Positions 16,460 to 25,340 of a stretch of DNA of 64,000 bases are shown here, one piece after another (within the stretch, counting starts at the first letter, position 1; each line of letters begins with the position of its first letter). The DNA lies in the NCBI GenBank assembly GCA_963842725.1, contig CAWJHN010000003.1, forward strand, positions 372,001 to 436,000. Reading direction: 5' to 3'. A program made the position numbers and the translations under genes. A model generated the notes under the pieces. It ran no database searches, was not told where the DNA came from, and worked only from the letters and a program-made list of their open reading frames with translations. Source of the DNA: UBA10649 sp963842725 (GTDB lineage Bacteria > Actinomycetota > Actinomycetes > S36-B12).

Positions 16460-17245
16460 ATGACCGTGCGCGTCGCCCTCGTCCAGCTCGACTGCTCGAC
16501 ATCCGAGCCCGTTTCGGATCGGGTGACCCGGACGCTGGGGCTCATCGACCGCACCGCACCGGATGTCGATGTCATCGTCCTGCCGGAGCTGTGGCACGTC
16601 GGTGCCTTCGACGTGGATGCGGCTCGCCTGCACGCGCAGCCCATCGACGGACCGCTCGTCCAGGCGATGGCCGTACTGGCCGGCGAGCATCACGTCTGGC
16701 TGCACGGCGGCTCCTTCTGCGAAGTCGCCGAGGACGGCTCGCACTACAACACCAGCGTGCTCTTCGGACCCGACGGCACGCTCGTGGCCAGCTACCGCAA
16801 GATCCACCTGTTCGGCTTCGAGGGCGGCGAGACCGTCCTGATGAGCGGCGGCGACGAGCTGGTCGTCGTCGACACCCCGCTCGGACCGACCGGACTCGCG
16901 ACCTGCTACGACATGCGGTTCCCTGAGCTCTTCCGGGCCCTGACCGAGGGCGCGGCGACGGCCATCCTGCTCACGTCCGGCTGGCCGGACGTGCGCATCG
17001 AGCACTGGGACGTCCTGACCCGGGCCCGCGCCATCGAGAACCAGGTGTGGTTCATCGCGTGCAACGAGGTGGGCACCCAGGTCGACGTCACCCTCGGCGG
17101 GCACTCGGTCGTCGTCGACCCCAAGGGCCAGGTGGTCGCGCAGGCGGGTACTTCCGAGGAGGTGCTCGTCGTCGAGATCGATCCCGACGCGAGCATCGCC
17201 TGGCGCCAGGAGTTCCCCGTGCTCAAGGACATCCGCATCAGCTGA
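16460..17245 (+). CDS. Carbon-nitrogen hydrolase (nitrilase superfamily, omega-amidase-like)
   Basis: The 261-residue cytosolic enzyme shows the full Glu-Lys-Cys triad of the superfamily. Glu is in VIVLPELWHVG, Lys in ASYRKIHLFGFEGGE and Cys in LATCYDMRFPELFR. The IHLFGFEGGE segment is closest to omega-amidase/deaminated-glutathione amidase members, which hydrolyse 2-oxoglutaramate-type amides as metabolite repair; the true substrate is unproven. Translation is probably leaderless. Divergent from the isomerase-fold gene and followed, after 99 bases, by the potassium permease. Confidence 0.85.
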   Translation: MTVRVALVQLDCSTSEPVSDRVTRTLGLIDRTAPDVDVIVLPELWHVGAFDVDAARLHAQPIDGPLVQAMAVLAGEHHVWLHGGSFCEVAEDGSHYNTSVLFGPDGTLVASYRKIHLFGFEGGETVLMSGGDELVVVDTPLGPTGLATCYDMRFPELFRALTEGAATAILLTSGWPDVRIEHWDVLTRARAIENQVWFIACNEVGTQVDVTLGGHSVVVDPKGQVVAQAGTSEEVLVVEIDPDASIAWRQEFPVLKDIRIS

Positions 17246-17264
17246 GCGCCGGTACGGCAAGGGC

Positions 17265-17306
17265 GCGTCAGCAATCGGCGGGCGGCGTCAAGAACGCGTA
17301 AAGGGA
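17265..17306 (+). promoter_or_regulatory. GCGTCA-type direct repeats upstream of the KimA-like gene
   Basis: GCGTCAGCAA at 17265 is repeated as GCGTCAAGAA at 17285 (20 bases, two helical turns) and GCGTAAAGGG at 17296 (11 bases further). Direct repeats at an 11-base pitch are the usual target layout of OmpR/KdpE-family regulators. One such regulator is encoded in this operon, so autoregulation is a reasonable inference. Confidence 0.45.
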
Positions 17307-17332
17307 GCATCGTCCGAGGGTCGACGCGAACC

Positions 17333-17338
17333 TAGCGT
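17333..17338 (+). promoter_or_regulatory. -10 element of the KimA-like operon (leaderless)
   Basis: TAGCGT is followed, after exactly six bases, by the GTG start at 17345. There is no ribosome site, so the transcript probably begins at the start codon. A c-di-AMP riboswitch is too long to fit in the 99-base gap and none is seen. Confidence 0.55.
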
Positions 17339-17344
17339 GGAAGC

Positions 17345-19345
17345 GTGGTCACCCAGACGCTCAAGAGACTCATGGTCGGCCGCCCGCTTCGCACCGAGCG
17401 GGCCGCCCACGCGCTGCTCCCCAAGTGGCTTGCCCTCCCGGTCTTCTGCTCCGACCCGTTGTCGAGCGTGGCATATGCGACCGAGCAGATCATCCTGGTG
17501 CTCATCCTGGGCGGTGCCGCGGCCCTGACCATGACGCCGTGGGTCGGTCTCGCCGTCGTGGTGCTCCTGGTCATCGTGGTCGCCTCGTATCGCAAGACCG
17601 TGCACGCGTACCCGGGTGGTGGCGGCGCCTATGCCGTCGCCAAGGACAACTTCGGGCAGCAGACGGCGCTGGTCGCCGCGTCGGCCCTGGTGGTCGACTA
17701 CATCCTGACCGTCGCCGTCTCGGTGACGGCCGGGGTGGCCAACCTGGTCTCCGCCTTCCCGGTGCTCGCCCCGTGGGCGGTCGAGGCGAGCCTGGCCATG
17801 GTCGTGCTCCTGACGGTCGTCAACCTGCGCGGCGTGAAGGAGTCGGGCCTGTCGTTCGCCTTCCCGACGTATGCCTTCATCGCCAGCGTCCTGCTCATGC
17901 TGGTCATGGCGATGTTCCGCGGCCTCACGGGCTCGCCGGTGGTCGCCGAGTCGGCGGGGTTCCCGGTCGAGACTGCGGAGGCCACGGGGGCGGCCGCCGT
18001 GTTCCTGCTCCTGAGGGCGTTCGCGTCCGGCTGCACGGCGCTCACCGGGGTCGAGGCCGTCAGCAACGGGGTGCCGTTCTTCCGGGCCCCCAAGTCGCGC
18101 AACGCGGCGATGACCCTGACAGTGATGGGGACCCTCGCCGTCGTGATGTTCGGCGGTGTGACGGCGCTGGCCGTCACGTCCGGGGTGAAAATCGCCGAGA
18201 ACCCGGCCGACCTCGGGCTGCCGGCCGATGCGGTGCAGCAGACGGTGATCGCGCAGCTCGGCTCGGCCGTCTTCGGTTCCAGCTCGATCGGGTTCTTCGC
18301 CCTGCAGCTCTTCACGGCGGCAGTGCTCGTGCTCGCGGCCAACACGGCGTTCAACAGCTTCCCGATCCTCGGCTCGGTCCTGGGCCGGGACGGCTACCTG
18401 CCACGCCAGTTCGGCCGCCGCGGGGATCGCCTCGTCTTCAGCAACGGCGTCCTCATCCTGGCGGCGTGCGCTGCCGTCCTGATCGTGGCCTTCGATGCCA
18501 GCGTCACCCGGCTGGTCCAGCTCTACATCCTGGGCGTCTTCCTGTCGTTCACCATCTCGCAGGGCGGGATGGTGCGGCACTGGGGTCGTGAGCTGCGGAC
18601 GGCGACCGGGAGCGCGCGCCGGTCCATGCACAGATCGAGGGTCCTCAACGCCGTCGGGGCCACTGTCACCGCCCTCGTGCTGGTGATCGTCGTCGTGACG
18701 AAGTTCAGCCACGGTGCGTGGCTCATCATCATCGCGGTTCCGGCCTTCGTCGTCGTCATGCTGCTGATCCACCGCCACTATGACCGCACCGACGACCGAC
18801 TCGCGGCCCCTCCGGGTGGCCTCGCCCTGCCTGCCCGCGTGCACTCCGTCGTCCTGGTGTCCCGGCTCAACGCCCCCGCGCTGCAGGCCCTGGCCTTCGC
18901 GCGCGCGGCGCGACCATCGACGCTGGTGGGCCTGCACGTCCAGACCGACCGCAGCAACGTGGCGGCGCTGGAGCACCTGTGGGAGCAGCGGGACGTACCC
19001 GTGCCACTGGTCGTCGTGGAGTCGCCCTTCCGTGACGTGACCGGGCCGGCGGTCGACTACGTGCGGCGGCTCAAGGCCGAGCATCCCGGCGACATGGTCG
19101 CGGTCTACATCCCCGAGTACGTCGTCCGGCACTGGTGGGAGGGACTGCTGCACAACCAGAGCGCGATCCGGCTGAAGACGAGGCTGCTCTTCGTGCCCGG
19201 CGTGGTCACGACCAGCGTGCCGATGCTGCTGGCCGGCGTGCACGAGCCACGCCAGCCGGACCAGCTGATGCCGGCCGACGGCGAGAACGGAGTGCCCCTG
19301 GTGTCCGCGACGGCCAGCCGTTCCGGTGGAACACTGGGCAGGTGA
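17345..19345 (+). CDS. KimA/YdaO-like APC-superfamily potassium permease
   Basis: The 666-residue protein opens with the KimA-type sequence LALPVFCSDPLSSVAYATEQ and AYPGGGGAYAVAKDN, with twelve predicted helices to about residue 470. The C-terminal cytosolic domain of about 190 residues starts near LPARVHSVVLVSRLNAPALQ and resembles a nucleotide-binding USP-like fold. KimA relatives are proton-coupled potassium importers, some inhibited by c-di-AMP at the C-terminal domain; both properties are inferred here. The TGA overlaps the GTG of the KdpD-like kinase (GTGA), so transporter and sensor are made together. Confidence 0.85.
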   Translation: MVTQTLKRLMVGRPLRTERAAHALLPKWLALPVFCSDPLSSVAYATEQIILVLILGGAAALTMTPWVGLAVVVLLVIVVASYRKTVHAYPGGGGAYAVAKDNFGQQTALVAASALVVDYILTVAVSVTAGVANLVSAFPVLAPWAVEASLAMVVLLTVVNLRGVKESGLSFAFPTYAFIASVLLMLVMAMFRGLTGSPVVAESAGFPVETAEATGAAAVFLLLRAFASGCTALTGVEAVSNGVPFFRAPKSRNAAMTLTVMGTLAVVMFGGVTALAVTSGVKIAENPADLGLPADAVQQTVIAQLGSAVFGSSSIGFFALQLFTAAVLVLAANTAFNSFPILGSVLGRDGYLPRQFGRRGDRLVFSNGVLILAACAAVLIVAFDASVTRLVQLYILGVFLSFTISQGGMVRHWGRELRTATGSARRSMHRSRVLNAVGATVTALVLVIVVVTKFSHGAWLIIIAVPAFVVVMLLIHRHYDRTDDRLAAPPGGLALPARVHSVVLVSRLNAPALQALAFARAARPSTLVGLHVQTDRSNVAALEHLWEQRDVPVPLVVVESPFRDVTGPAVDYVRRLKAEHPGDMVAVYIPEYVVRHWWEGLLHNQSAIRLKTRLLFVPGVVTTSVPMLLAGVHEPRQPDQLMPADGENGVPLVSATASRSGGTLGR

Positions 19346-20730
19346 CCCGGCTGGTGGATCCGCGACGACTGGCAACGAGGGTCGTGGCGTCGGTCGTCGG
19401 GCTGTCGGTCGTCTGGGCGACCGTGCTCGCGCTGTCGCGGGCGAACCCGGTGGATCTCGCCGCAGCCCTGCTGGTGGTCCTGGCCGAGGTGCTGGTCGTG
19501 GCGGTCCTCAGCGGGCCGCTGCTGGCGGTCGTCGTGGCGCTGGCGGCCGTCGTCCTGGTCAACTGGTACCTGGTCCCTCCCTACGGCACGTTCGAGATCG
19601 CGAGCACGGACAACGTCGTGGCCCTCGTCGTGTTCACGCTGGTCGCCGTGGTGGCGTCCGCACTCGTCGAGGTAGGGGCGCGGGCCAGGTCGACGGCCCG
19701 CGTATCGACGAGTCGGGCGGAGCTGCTCGGGGATCTCGTGGTGGTCAACCAGGGCGACGACACGCAGACCGCCCTCGAGCGCATCCGTGGATCACTCGGC
19801 CTGGACCGGATGGAACTGGTGGGGATGGCCGGAGACCCGCCGGCCTCCGTCGTCCTGGCCTCCTCCGGCGCCGAGTCGGCAGCGGCGGTCGTGGTCGACG
19901 TGCCGCTCGCCGACGGCTACCGGATGATCGGCCGGGGGCCCGTCCTGTTCGCGCCCGATCCCGACTTCCTCGTCTCGCTGGGATCCGCTGCGGTGCTGGC
20001 CTTCGAGAGCGAGCAGCTCGAGGCCGAGAGCCGTCGCGCCGAGCAGCTCGCGTCCATCGATCGAGCCCGCACGGCACTGCTGGCCAGCGTCGGACATGAC
20101 CTGCGCACGCCCCTCGCCGGCCTGCGCGTCAGCGTCGACGCGCTCAGCGATGCCGAGGCGAGCCTGTCCGAGAGCGATCGGCGCGAGCTGCTCGAGACCA
20201 TCGCGGCGTCGGCGGATCGCCTCGACGAACTGATCACGAACCTGCTCGACATGAGCCGGCTGCAGGCCGGCGCCGTCCTTGCGCACCCGGTGGCCACCGA
20301 CGTGGCGGAGGTGGTCGACCGGGTGCTGATCGCCGCGCCGAACCCGCGCGTCACGACCCGGTTCCCGGATGCGCTCCCGCCCGTGGATGCCGACCCCGCT
20401 CTGCTGGAGCGGGTGATCGCCAACCTCGTGTCGAACGCACTGCGGTACTCGCCGCCCGATTCGCCGGTCACCGTGAGCGGGCGAGTGGACGGCGCCCACG
20501 TCCTGCTGGACGTTCAGGATGCCGGCCCGGGCATCCCTCGGGAGAGCAGGGACGAGGTCTTCCAGCCCTTCCACCGGGTCGGCGCCGCGGCCGACGGTGG
20601 CAGCGGGCTCGGCCTGGCCATCGTCCGGGGGTTCAGCGAGGCGATGGGAATCGACGTGGAACTGCGGCAGGACGACGGCTCGGGCCTGACCGCCCGCCTG
20701 GTCATGCGGACGTGGGGAAGTCGCGCATGA
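19342..20730 (+). CDS. Shortened KdpD-like sensor histidine kinase (DUF4118, GAF, HisKA, HATPase)
   Basis: The 462-residue kinase begins directly with the four-helix DUF4118 domain of KdpD, including NWYLVPPYGTFEIASTDNVV. A GAF-like segment follows (about 125-225), then HisKA with phospho-acceptor His252 in SVGHDLRTPLAGLR. The HATPase has NLVSNALRYSP, DAGPGIP and GGSGLGLAIV. The N-terminal KdpD and USP domains of classical KdpD, which sense potassium and c-di-AMP, are absent. The upstream permease ends in a USP-like domain, so sensing may be split between two proteins. GTG start overlapping the permease stop; ATGA overlap with the regulator. Confidence 0.88.
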   Translation: MTRLVDPRRLATRVVASVVGLSVVWATVLALSRANPVDLAAALLVVLAEVLVVAVLSGPLLAVVVALAAVVLVNWYLVPPYGTFEIASTDNVVALVVFTLVAVVASALVEVGARARSTARVSTSRAELLGDLVVVNQGDDTQTALERIRGSLGLDRMELVGMAGDPPASVVLASSGAESAAAVVVDVPLADGYRMIGRGPVLFAPDPDFLVSLGSAAVLAFESEQLEAESRRAEQLASIDRARTALLASVGHDLRTPLAGLRVSVDALSDAEASLSESDRRELLETIAASADRLDELITNLLDMSRLQAGAVLAHPVATDVAEVVDRVLIAAPNPRVTTRFPDALPPVDADPALLERVIANLVSNALRYSPPDSPVTVSGRVDGAHVLLDVQDAGPGIPRESRDEVFQPFHRVGAAADGGSGLGLAIVRGFSEAMGIDVELRQDDGSGLTARLVMRTWGSRA

Positions 20731-21419
20731 GCACGGTCCTGCTCGTGGAGGACGACGACCGCCTGCGTCGTGCGCTCGCGCTGACGCTGCGCGCCCGTGG
20801 CTACTCCGTCGAGGACGTCGGCACCGGGGCCGCGGCGCTCTCGGTGCTCGCCCGGCACCGGGTCGACGTCGTCGTGCTCGACCTCGGCCTGCCGGACCTC
20901 GACGGGATCGACGTGATCGGCAGGCTGCGCGCCGAGCACACGGTGCCGGTCATCGTGCTGTCGGCACGCAGGGACCAGAGCGACAAGGTCAGTGCCCTCG
21001 ATGCCGGGGCCGACGACTACCTGACCAAGCCGTTCGGCGTCGACGAGCTGCTTGCCCGGCTCCGGGCCGCGGTGCGGCGAGCCGGGCGCGGCGACGACCA
21101 GCGCGTCGTCACGACCCCCGACTTCGTGATCGACCTCGGCCGCAAGACCGTCACGGATCCGCGAGGCGAGCCAGTGCATCTCACGCCGACGGAGTGGGGC
21201 GTGCTCGAGGTGCTCGTGCGGGCCAACGGCATGCTCGTGACGTCGGTCGACCTGCTCGGGCAGGTGTGGGGCCCGGGCTTCGAGAAGCAGGCCAACTACC
21301 TGCGGGTCTACCTCGGCCAGCTGCGCCGCAAGCTCGAACCGGAGCCCGCGCGGCCGCGCTACCTCGTGACGTCGCCCGGCATCGGGTACCGCTTCGACGT
21401 CACGGGCTCGGGGTCGTGA
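20727..21419 (+). CDS. KdpE-like OmpR-family response regulator
   Basis: The 230-residue regulator has a receiver domain with phospho-acceptor Asp52 in VVVLDLGLPDLDG, Lys in YLTKPFGV, and a C-terminal winged helix ending RYLVTSPGIGYRFDV. HLTPTEWGVLEVLVRANG is the KdpE-type signature. The ATG at 20727 overlaps the kinase stop. No kdpFABC genes lie nearby, so its target is probably this permease operon, which has direct repeats in its promoter. Convergent with the YkuD gene seven bases away. Confidence 0.88.
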   Translation: MSTVLLVEDDDRLRRALALTLRARGYSVEDVGTGAAALSVLARHRVDVVVLDLGLPDLDGIDVIGRLRAEHTVPVIVLSARRDQSDKVSALDAGADDYLTKPFGVDELLARLRAAVRRAGRGDDQRVVTTPDFVIDLGRKTVTDPRGEPVHLTPTEWGVLEVLVRANGMLVTSVDLLGQVWGPGFEKQANYLRVYLGQLRRKLEPEPARPRYLVTSPGIGYRFDVTGSGS

Positions 21420-21425
21420 GGTCGG

Positions 21426-22205
21426 CTACATCCGGGTGATCGCGTCGATGGGTCCGACCACGATGACCGGCCGGCGGTCGGGGTCGAGCCAGGTCAGCAC
21501 GTCGCGCATCGTGTCCTGCGGGATCGCGATGCAGCCGGCGGTCACCTTGCCGTTGGTCACGTGCAGGAAGATTCCGCCGCCCGCAGCGGTATCGGCGGGC
21601 CGGGCCGCCCGGCGGACGCCGTCCGATCCGGTCCGGATCGGGCCCCGGGGCAGGTTGTAGTCGAGGATCGCCGCGTAGTTGTACTGCCTGCCGTAGCCCC
21701 AGAGCCGCTCGACGTAGCCGCCATAGCCCGACCACGGTCGGTTCGCGGTCTGGAGCAGGTTGTAGGTCGCGGGGTTGCGCGGGTTGTACGTCCAGGCGTC
21801 GTTGCGGTCGACGTGCGTGTAGGGCAGTTCGGTGCCGGGGTCCGGCGCCCGGCCGAAGGCACCCGGGATGCCGAACGTGCCGGCCGGCGTCTTGCCCGTG
21901 CCCTGCCGTCGTTGAGCGGCCTTGTAGAGCCCGCTCCAGCCCAGCCGGGCCGGGGTGGCGCCGACGACCTGCCGCCAGCCACCGGCCCCGTCGCGCTCGT
22001 AGGCCCGCAGCGTCGCGTGCGTCGAGCGCCAGTCGGGAGCGGTCACGACGATGACCTGGCCGGCCGTGCCGACGTGAGCGAGGTTGGACGGGTGGTAGTC
22101 CGGCTGCTGTGCCGCGGCGGGCGTGCCGAGCGCGACCAGGCCCGCAATCAGGGCGGCCGCGACCACCGCGGCAGGGGCCAGGGGGCGAGCGGGTCGAGAG
22201 AGCAT
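21426..22205 (-). CDS. Secreted YkuD-family L,D-transpeptidase-like protein
   Basis: The 259-residue protein has a signal peptide (MLSRPARPLAPAAVVAAALI, cleavage after PAAAQ). The YkuD catalytic core has HVTNGKVTAGCIAIP, where Cys is the nucleophile and the preceding His its partner. The layout (GWSGLYKAAQRRQGTGKTPAG and the NPRNPATYNLLQTA region) matches the COG3786-type YkuD proteins rather than classical Ldt enzymes with an Ig domain. Likely an extracytoplasmic peptidoglycan-modifying enzyme. ATG at 22205; divergent from the transporter operon. Confidence 0.85.
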   Translation of the reverse strand: MLSRPARPLAPAAVVAAALIAGLVALGTPAAAQQPDYHPSNLAHVGTAGQVIVVTAPDWRSTHATLRAYERDGAGGWRQVVGATPARLGWSGLYKAAQRRQGTGKTPAGTFGIPGAFGRAPDPGTELPYTHVDRNDAWTYNPRNPATYNLLQTANRPWSGYGGYVERLWGYGRQYNYAAILDYNLPRGPIRTGSDGVRRAARPADTAAGGGIFLHVTNGKVTAGCIAIPQDTMRDVLTWLDPDRRPVIVVGPIDAITRM

Positions 22206-22261
22206 GCCACCACGGTAGGCGACGCCTGACGCCCAGCGGAGCGCTGGGGCGCGGGGACAGC

Positions 22262-22305
22262 GTTTACACGGGATTAACCAACGGTTCGGTAACAGTTCGG
22301 GATAT
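22262..22305 (+). promoter_or_regulatory. Four 11-bp direct repeats resembling a PhoP box
   Basis: Four consecutive 11-base units, GTTTACACGGG, ATTAACCAACG, GTTCGGTAACA and GTTCGGGATAT, start at 22262, 22273, 22284 and 22295. They resemble the Streptomyces PhoP repeat unit GTTCACC at 4-5 of 7 positions. The last unit covers the expected -35 position of a promoter with -10 TACTTT at 22322-22327, where an activator would bind. This suggests phosphate-starvation control of the transporter and phosphoesterase genes. Confidence 0.5.
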
Positions 22306-22364
22306 CCCACCGGATCGCCGCTACTTTGGCGGAGTACGTCCCACAACCGAAAGGACATCGCGCA

Positions 22365-23549
22365 ATGCGCCGATCCATTCTCGTGGTGCCGGTCCTGCTC
22401 ACGGCATCCCTCGTCGCAGCATGCTCGTCCAGCAGTACGAGCTCTGAGACCACCGCAGCGGCCAGTGCCGCGGCGAGCACGGCCGCCTCGGCCGCCGCCT
22501 CCGAAGGCGCGACCGGAACCGAGCCGGTCTGCGGCACGACCGTCGAGGAGATCGCTGCCAAGGCCAAGGAGGAGGGCAACGTCAACCTCATCGCCCTCCC
22601 GGACACCTGGGCGAACTACGGCGGCATCCTGAAGTCGTTCCGCGACACGTACGGGCTGGAGGCGCCGGTGGCCACTCCCGATGCGTCGTCCGCCGATGAG
22701 CTCACTGCCATCACGACCCTGGCCGGGCAGCCCGACAAGCCGGACTCCATCGACATCGGGCCGTCCTTCACCGAGCAGGCCAAGACCGAGGGCCTCATCG
22801 AGCCCTACAAGACCACCAACTGGGACGAGATCCCCGATGCGCTGAAGGACCCCGACGGCAACTGGATCGGCTCCTACTACGGCATCATGTCGATCGGCTC
22901 GAACACCACGCTGGTGCCGAACGCGCCCCAGACCTGGGCCGATCTGACCAAGCCCGAGTACAAGGGCCAGGTCACGCTCAACGGCGATCCGCGTGAGGCG
23001 GGAGCGGCCTTCGCCGCCGTCGTCGCCGCATCGCTGGCGAACGGCGGCTCGTTCGACGACATCATGCCCGGCATCCAGTACTTCTCGGACCTGAAGAAGT
23101 CGGGCAACCTGCAGGTGATCGACGTGACCGAGGCCGCCCTGGTCTCCGGCGACGTGCCGATCGCCCTCGACTGGTCGTACAACTTCCCGGGCATCATCCC
23201 CAAGCTCCAGGAGGCCGGCTTCGACATGACGACGACCATCCCGAGCGACGGCCTGTACGGCTCGTACTACGCCCAGTCCGTGGTGTCGGATGCGGTTCAC
23301 CCGTGTGCGGCTCGCCTGTGGATGGAGCACATCACCGGTGACGCCGGCGCCCTCGGCTACCTCGAGGGTGGTGCGATCCCGGCCCGCTACGCGGCCATGG
23401 ACGCGGCAGGGGTCATCACCGACGACATGAAGGCCAATCTCCCGAGCGCTGATCTCATCTCGCAGATCACCTTCCCGACCGCGGCGCAGACCGAGGCCAT
23501 GAAGGCGCAGCTCACCGAGAACTGGGGCCCGATGGTCGCCGACCTGTAG
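22365..23549 (+). CDS. ABC transporter substrate-binding lipoprotein (family 1, PotD/PhnS-like)
   Basis: The 394-residue lipoprotein has a signal peptide ending in the lipobox LVAAC, a Ser/Thr/Ala-rich tether and a periplasmic-binding-protein fold. The fold starts at VNLIALPDTWANYGG and includes DWSYNFPGIIPKLQEAG and YLEGGAIPARYAAM. Relatives bind polyamines, iron or 2-aminoethylphosphonate; I cannot assign the ligand. The ATG at 22365 follows a GAAAGGA ribosome site. A hairpin follows the stop, so the binding protein is probably made in excess of the membrane parts. The phosphoesterase at the operon end and the PhoP-like box point to an organophosphate ligand (inference). Confidence 0.85.
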   Translation: MRRSILVVPVLLTASLVAACSSSSTSSETTAAASAAASTAASAAASEGATGTEPVCGTTVEEIAAKAKEEGNVNLIALPDTWANYGGILKSFRDTYGLEAPVATPDASSADELTAITTLAGQPDKPDSIDIGPSFTEQAKTEGLIEPYKTTNWDEIPDALKDPDGNWIGSYYGIMSIGSNTTLVPNAPQTWADLTKPEYKGQVTLNGDPREAGAAFAAVVAASLANGGSFDDIMPGIQYFSDLKKSGNLQVIDVTEAALVSGDVPIALDWSYNFPGIIPKLQEAGFDMTTTIPSDGLYGSYYAQSVVSDAVHPCAARLWMEHITGDAGALGYLEGGAIPARYAAMDAAGVITDDMKANLPSADLISQITFPTAAQTEAMKAQLTENWGPMVADL

Positions 23550-23561
23550 TCGTAGGGAGCG

Positions 23562-23595
23562 AAAGTGGGGCGTTGATCCGTCGACGCCCCACTTT
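23562..23595 (+). terminator. Attenuating hairpin after the binding-protein gene
   Basis: AAAGTGGGGCGT at 23562-23573 pairs perfectly with ACGCCCCACTTT at 23584-23595 around a ten-base loop and is followed by one more T. It lies 12 bases after the stop and 50 before the first permease gene, the usual place for partial termination in ABC importer operons. Confidence 0.75.
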
Positions 23596-23644
23596 TCGTC
23601 CGGCGTGCCCCTAGCCTTGACCTGGCCGAACCGAAGGAGGCTGC

Positions 23645-24505
23645 GTGCGCTCGTTGTTCCGACGGGAGAACCGTCTCGGCCTGCTGGTGGCACTGCCCTT
23701 CGCGGCATTCGTCGGGCTGTTCCTCGTGTACCCGATGGTGGTCGTGATCTACAAGTCGGTCATGTCGGACGGGACCTTCAGCCTGGACGCCCTGGGCCGG
23801 GCGGTCTCCGGTCCGTACCGCACCGGCTTCATCAACTCGATCGCGCTGTCGTTCTGGAGCGCCCTCATCGGCGGGGTGATCGGCCTGCTGCTGGCGCTCA
23901 CGATGAAGAGCCTGGCCCGGCCGCGCTGGCTCCACTCGTCCCTCGACGCGTGGTCGTCCGTGGCCTCGCAGCTCGGCGGCATCATCCTCGCCTTCGCCTT
24001 CATCGCCACGATCGGCGCCCAGGGCGCCATCACCAAGGTCTTCATGAACTTCGGGATCGACCTCAAGTCGATGGGCGTCTCGACGACGGGATTCTGGGGG
24101 CTGGTCGTCGTCTACCTGTACTTCCAGATTCCGCTGATGTTCCTTGTGATGATGCCGGCAGTCAACGGCCTGAAGGCATCCTGGCGGGAGGCCGCCGCGA
24201 TCATGGGCTCGTCGCCCCTTCGCTACTGGCGGACCGTCGCCGTGCCGATCCTCGCGCCGTCCGCCATGGGCGGGATCCTGCTTCTCTTCGTCAACTCCTT
24301 CACGGCCTACGCGACGGCGTACGTCCTCAACGCCAGCTACCCGATCGTGCCCCTGCAGATCAGGTTCCTGCTGCAGGGCAACGTCATCACGGGCGAGGAG
24401 GACCTCGGCAACGCCATCGTGTTCTGGGTCATCCTGCTGCTGTTCACCAGCCTGCTTCTGGTCACGGTCCTGCAGCGACGGACGCTGAAATGGATGAGCT
24501 CATGA
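23645..24505 (+). CDS. ABC transporter permease (PotB-like)
   Basis: The 286-residue inner-membrane protein has six predicted helices and the importer EAA loop EAAAIMGSSPLRYWRTVAVP, which docks on the ATPase. It partners with the next permease to form the translocation channel. The GTG start at 23645 follows an AAGGAGG ribosome site at 23634-23640. The stop overlaps the second permease start in ATGA. Confidence 0.9.
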   Translation: MRSLFRRENRLGLLVALPFAAFVGLFLVYPMVVVIYKSVMSDGTFSLDALGRAVSGPYRTGFINSIALSFWSALIGGVIGLLLALTMKSLARPRWLHSSLDAWSSVASQLGGIILAFAFIATIGAQGAITKVFMNFGIDLKSMGVSTTGFWGLVVVYLYFQIPLMFLVMMPAVNGLKASWREAAAIMGSSPLRYWRTVAVPILAPSAMGGILLLFVNSFTAYATAYVLNASYPIVPLQIRFLLQGNVITGEEDLGNAIVFWVILLLFTSLLLVTVLQRRTLKWMSS

Positions 24506-25332
24506 GCGCGGGGACCCGTCGCGTGCGCCCGATGGGCGTGGTGAAGTGGGCGTTCCTCATCGGCGTCGGCCTCTACTTCCTGGTGCCGATGCTGGCCATG
24601 GCGCGATTCGCCTTCCAGGCCGTGCCGATGGCACTGCTCACCCCGGACAAGCTGTTCACCGGATGGTCCGTCTCGGGGCTGGGCGCCGCCCTCACGGACC
24701 CGGACATCCTCACGGCCGCGAAGAACAGCCTCATGCTCGTCGTCTTCGCCATCCTCCTGAACCTCGTCCTGCTGGTGCCGCTGTCCATCATCACCGAGGT
24801 GCGCAACCCGGCGCTGCGTCCGTACCTGACGGCCTTGACACTCCTGCCGTGGGTCATCCCGCCTATCGCCCTGGTGGTCGGCGTGTCCGCGACGTTCCGC
24901 GCCACCGTGCCGTGGTTCCTGGCCAGCATCTTCAGCCTCGTGCCCTTCTACGCGCTGTGGGCGATGCCCTTCACCTACCGGGCCCTGGACGCCGGGCTGC
25001 AGGCCATCAACGCGCGAACGCTCTACGAGGCGGCCCGCAGCATGGGGGCGTCACTGGGCACCATCATCTTCAAGGTCCTGCTGCCCAACATGCGTGCGTC
25101 GATGGTGGCCGCCGCGGCCCTGACCGCCGCCATGGTGCTCGGCGAGTTCGTCTTCGCGTCCCTGCTGCTGAAGAAGACCCTCCCGACAGAGATGGTCATC
25201 TACCAGCGCAGTGATCCGCGCGGAGGCCTGGGCCTCGCGCTGCTCGTCATGGTCCTCACCGCACTCGCCATCGGCCTCGTCGTGCGCACCCTGCGCAAGC
25301 GCGGCCTCAACGTCCAGACGACTGGCATGTAG
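24502..25332 (+). CDS. ABC transporter permease (PotC-like)
   Basis: The 276-residue permease has six helices and the EAA loop EAARSMGASLGTIIFKVLLP. It forms a heterodimer with the upstream permease. I chose the ATG at 24502, which overlaps the preceding stop by four bases; an in-frame ATG 12 bases upstream (24490) is possible. The ATPase gene follows after eight bases. Confidence 0.9.
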   Translation: MSAGTRRVRPMGVVKWAFLIGVGLYFLVPMLAMARFAFQAVPMALLTPDKLFTGWSVSGLGAALTDPDILTAAKNSLMLVVFAILLNLVLLVPLSIITEVRNPALRPYLTALTLLPWVIPPIALVVGVSATFRATVPWFLASIFSLVPFYALWAMPFTYRALDAGLQAINARTLYEAARSMGASLGTIIFKVLLPNMRASMVAAAALTAAMVLGEFVFASLLLKKTLPTEMVIYQRSDPRGGLGLALLVMVLTALAIGLVVRTLRKRGLNVQTTGM

Positions 25333-25340
25333 GAGAGCAC

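Noticed and set aside
17246..17344. A c-di-AMP (ydaO) riboswitch before the KimA-like gene
   Set aside because: The gap is only 99 bases, lacks the conserved motifs and multi-stem fold, and the transcript appears leaderless.
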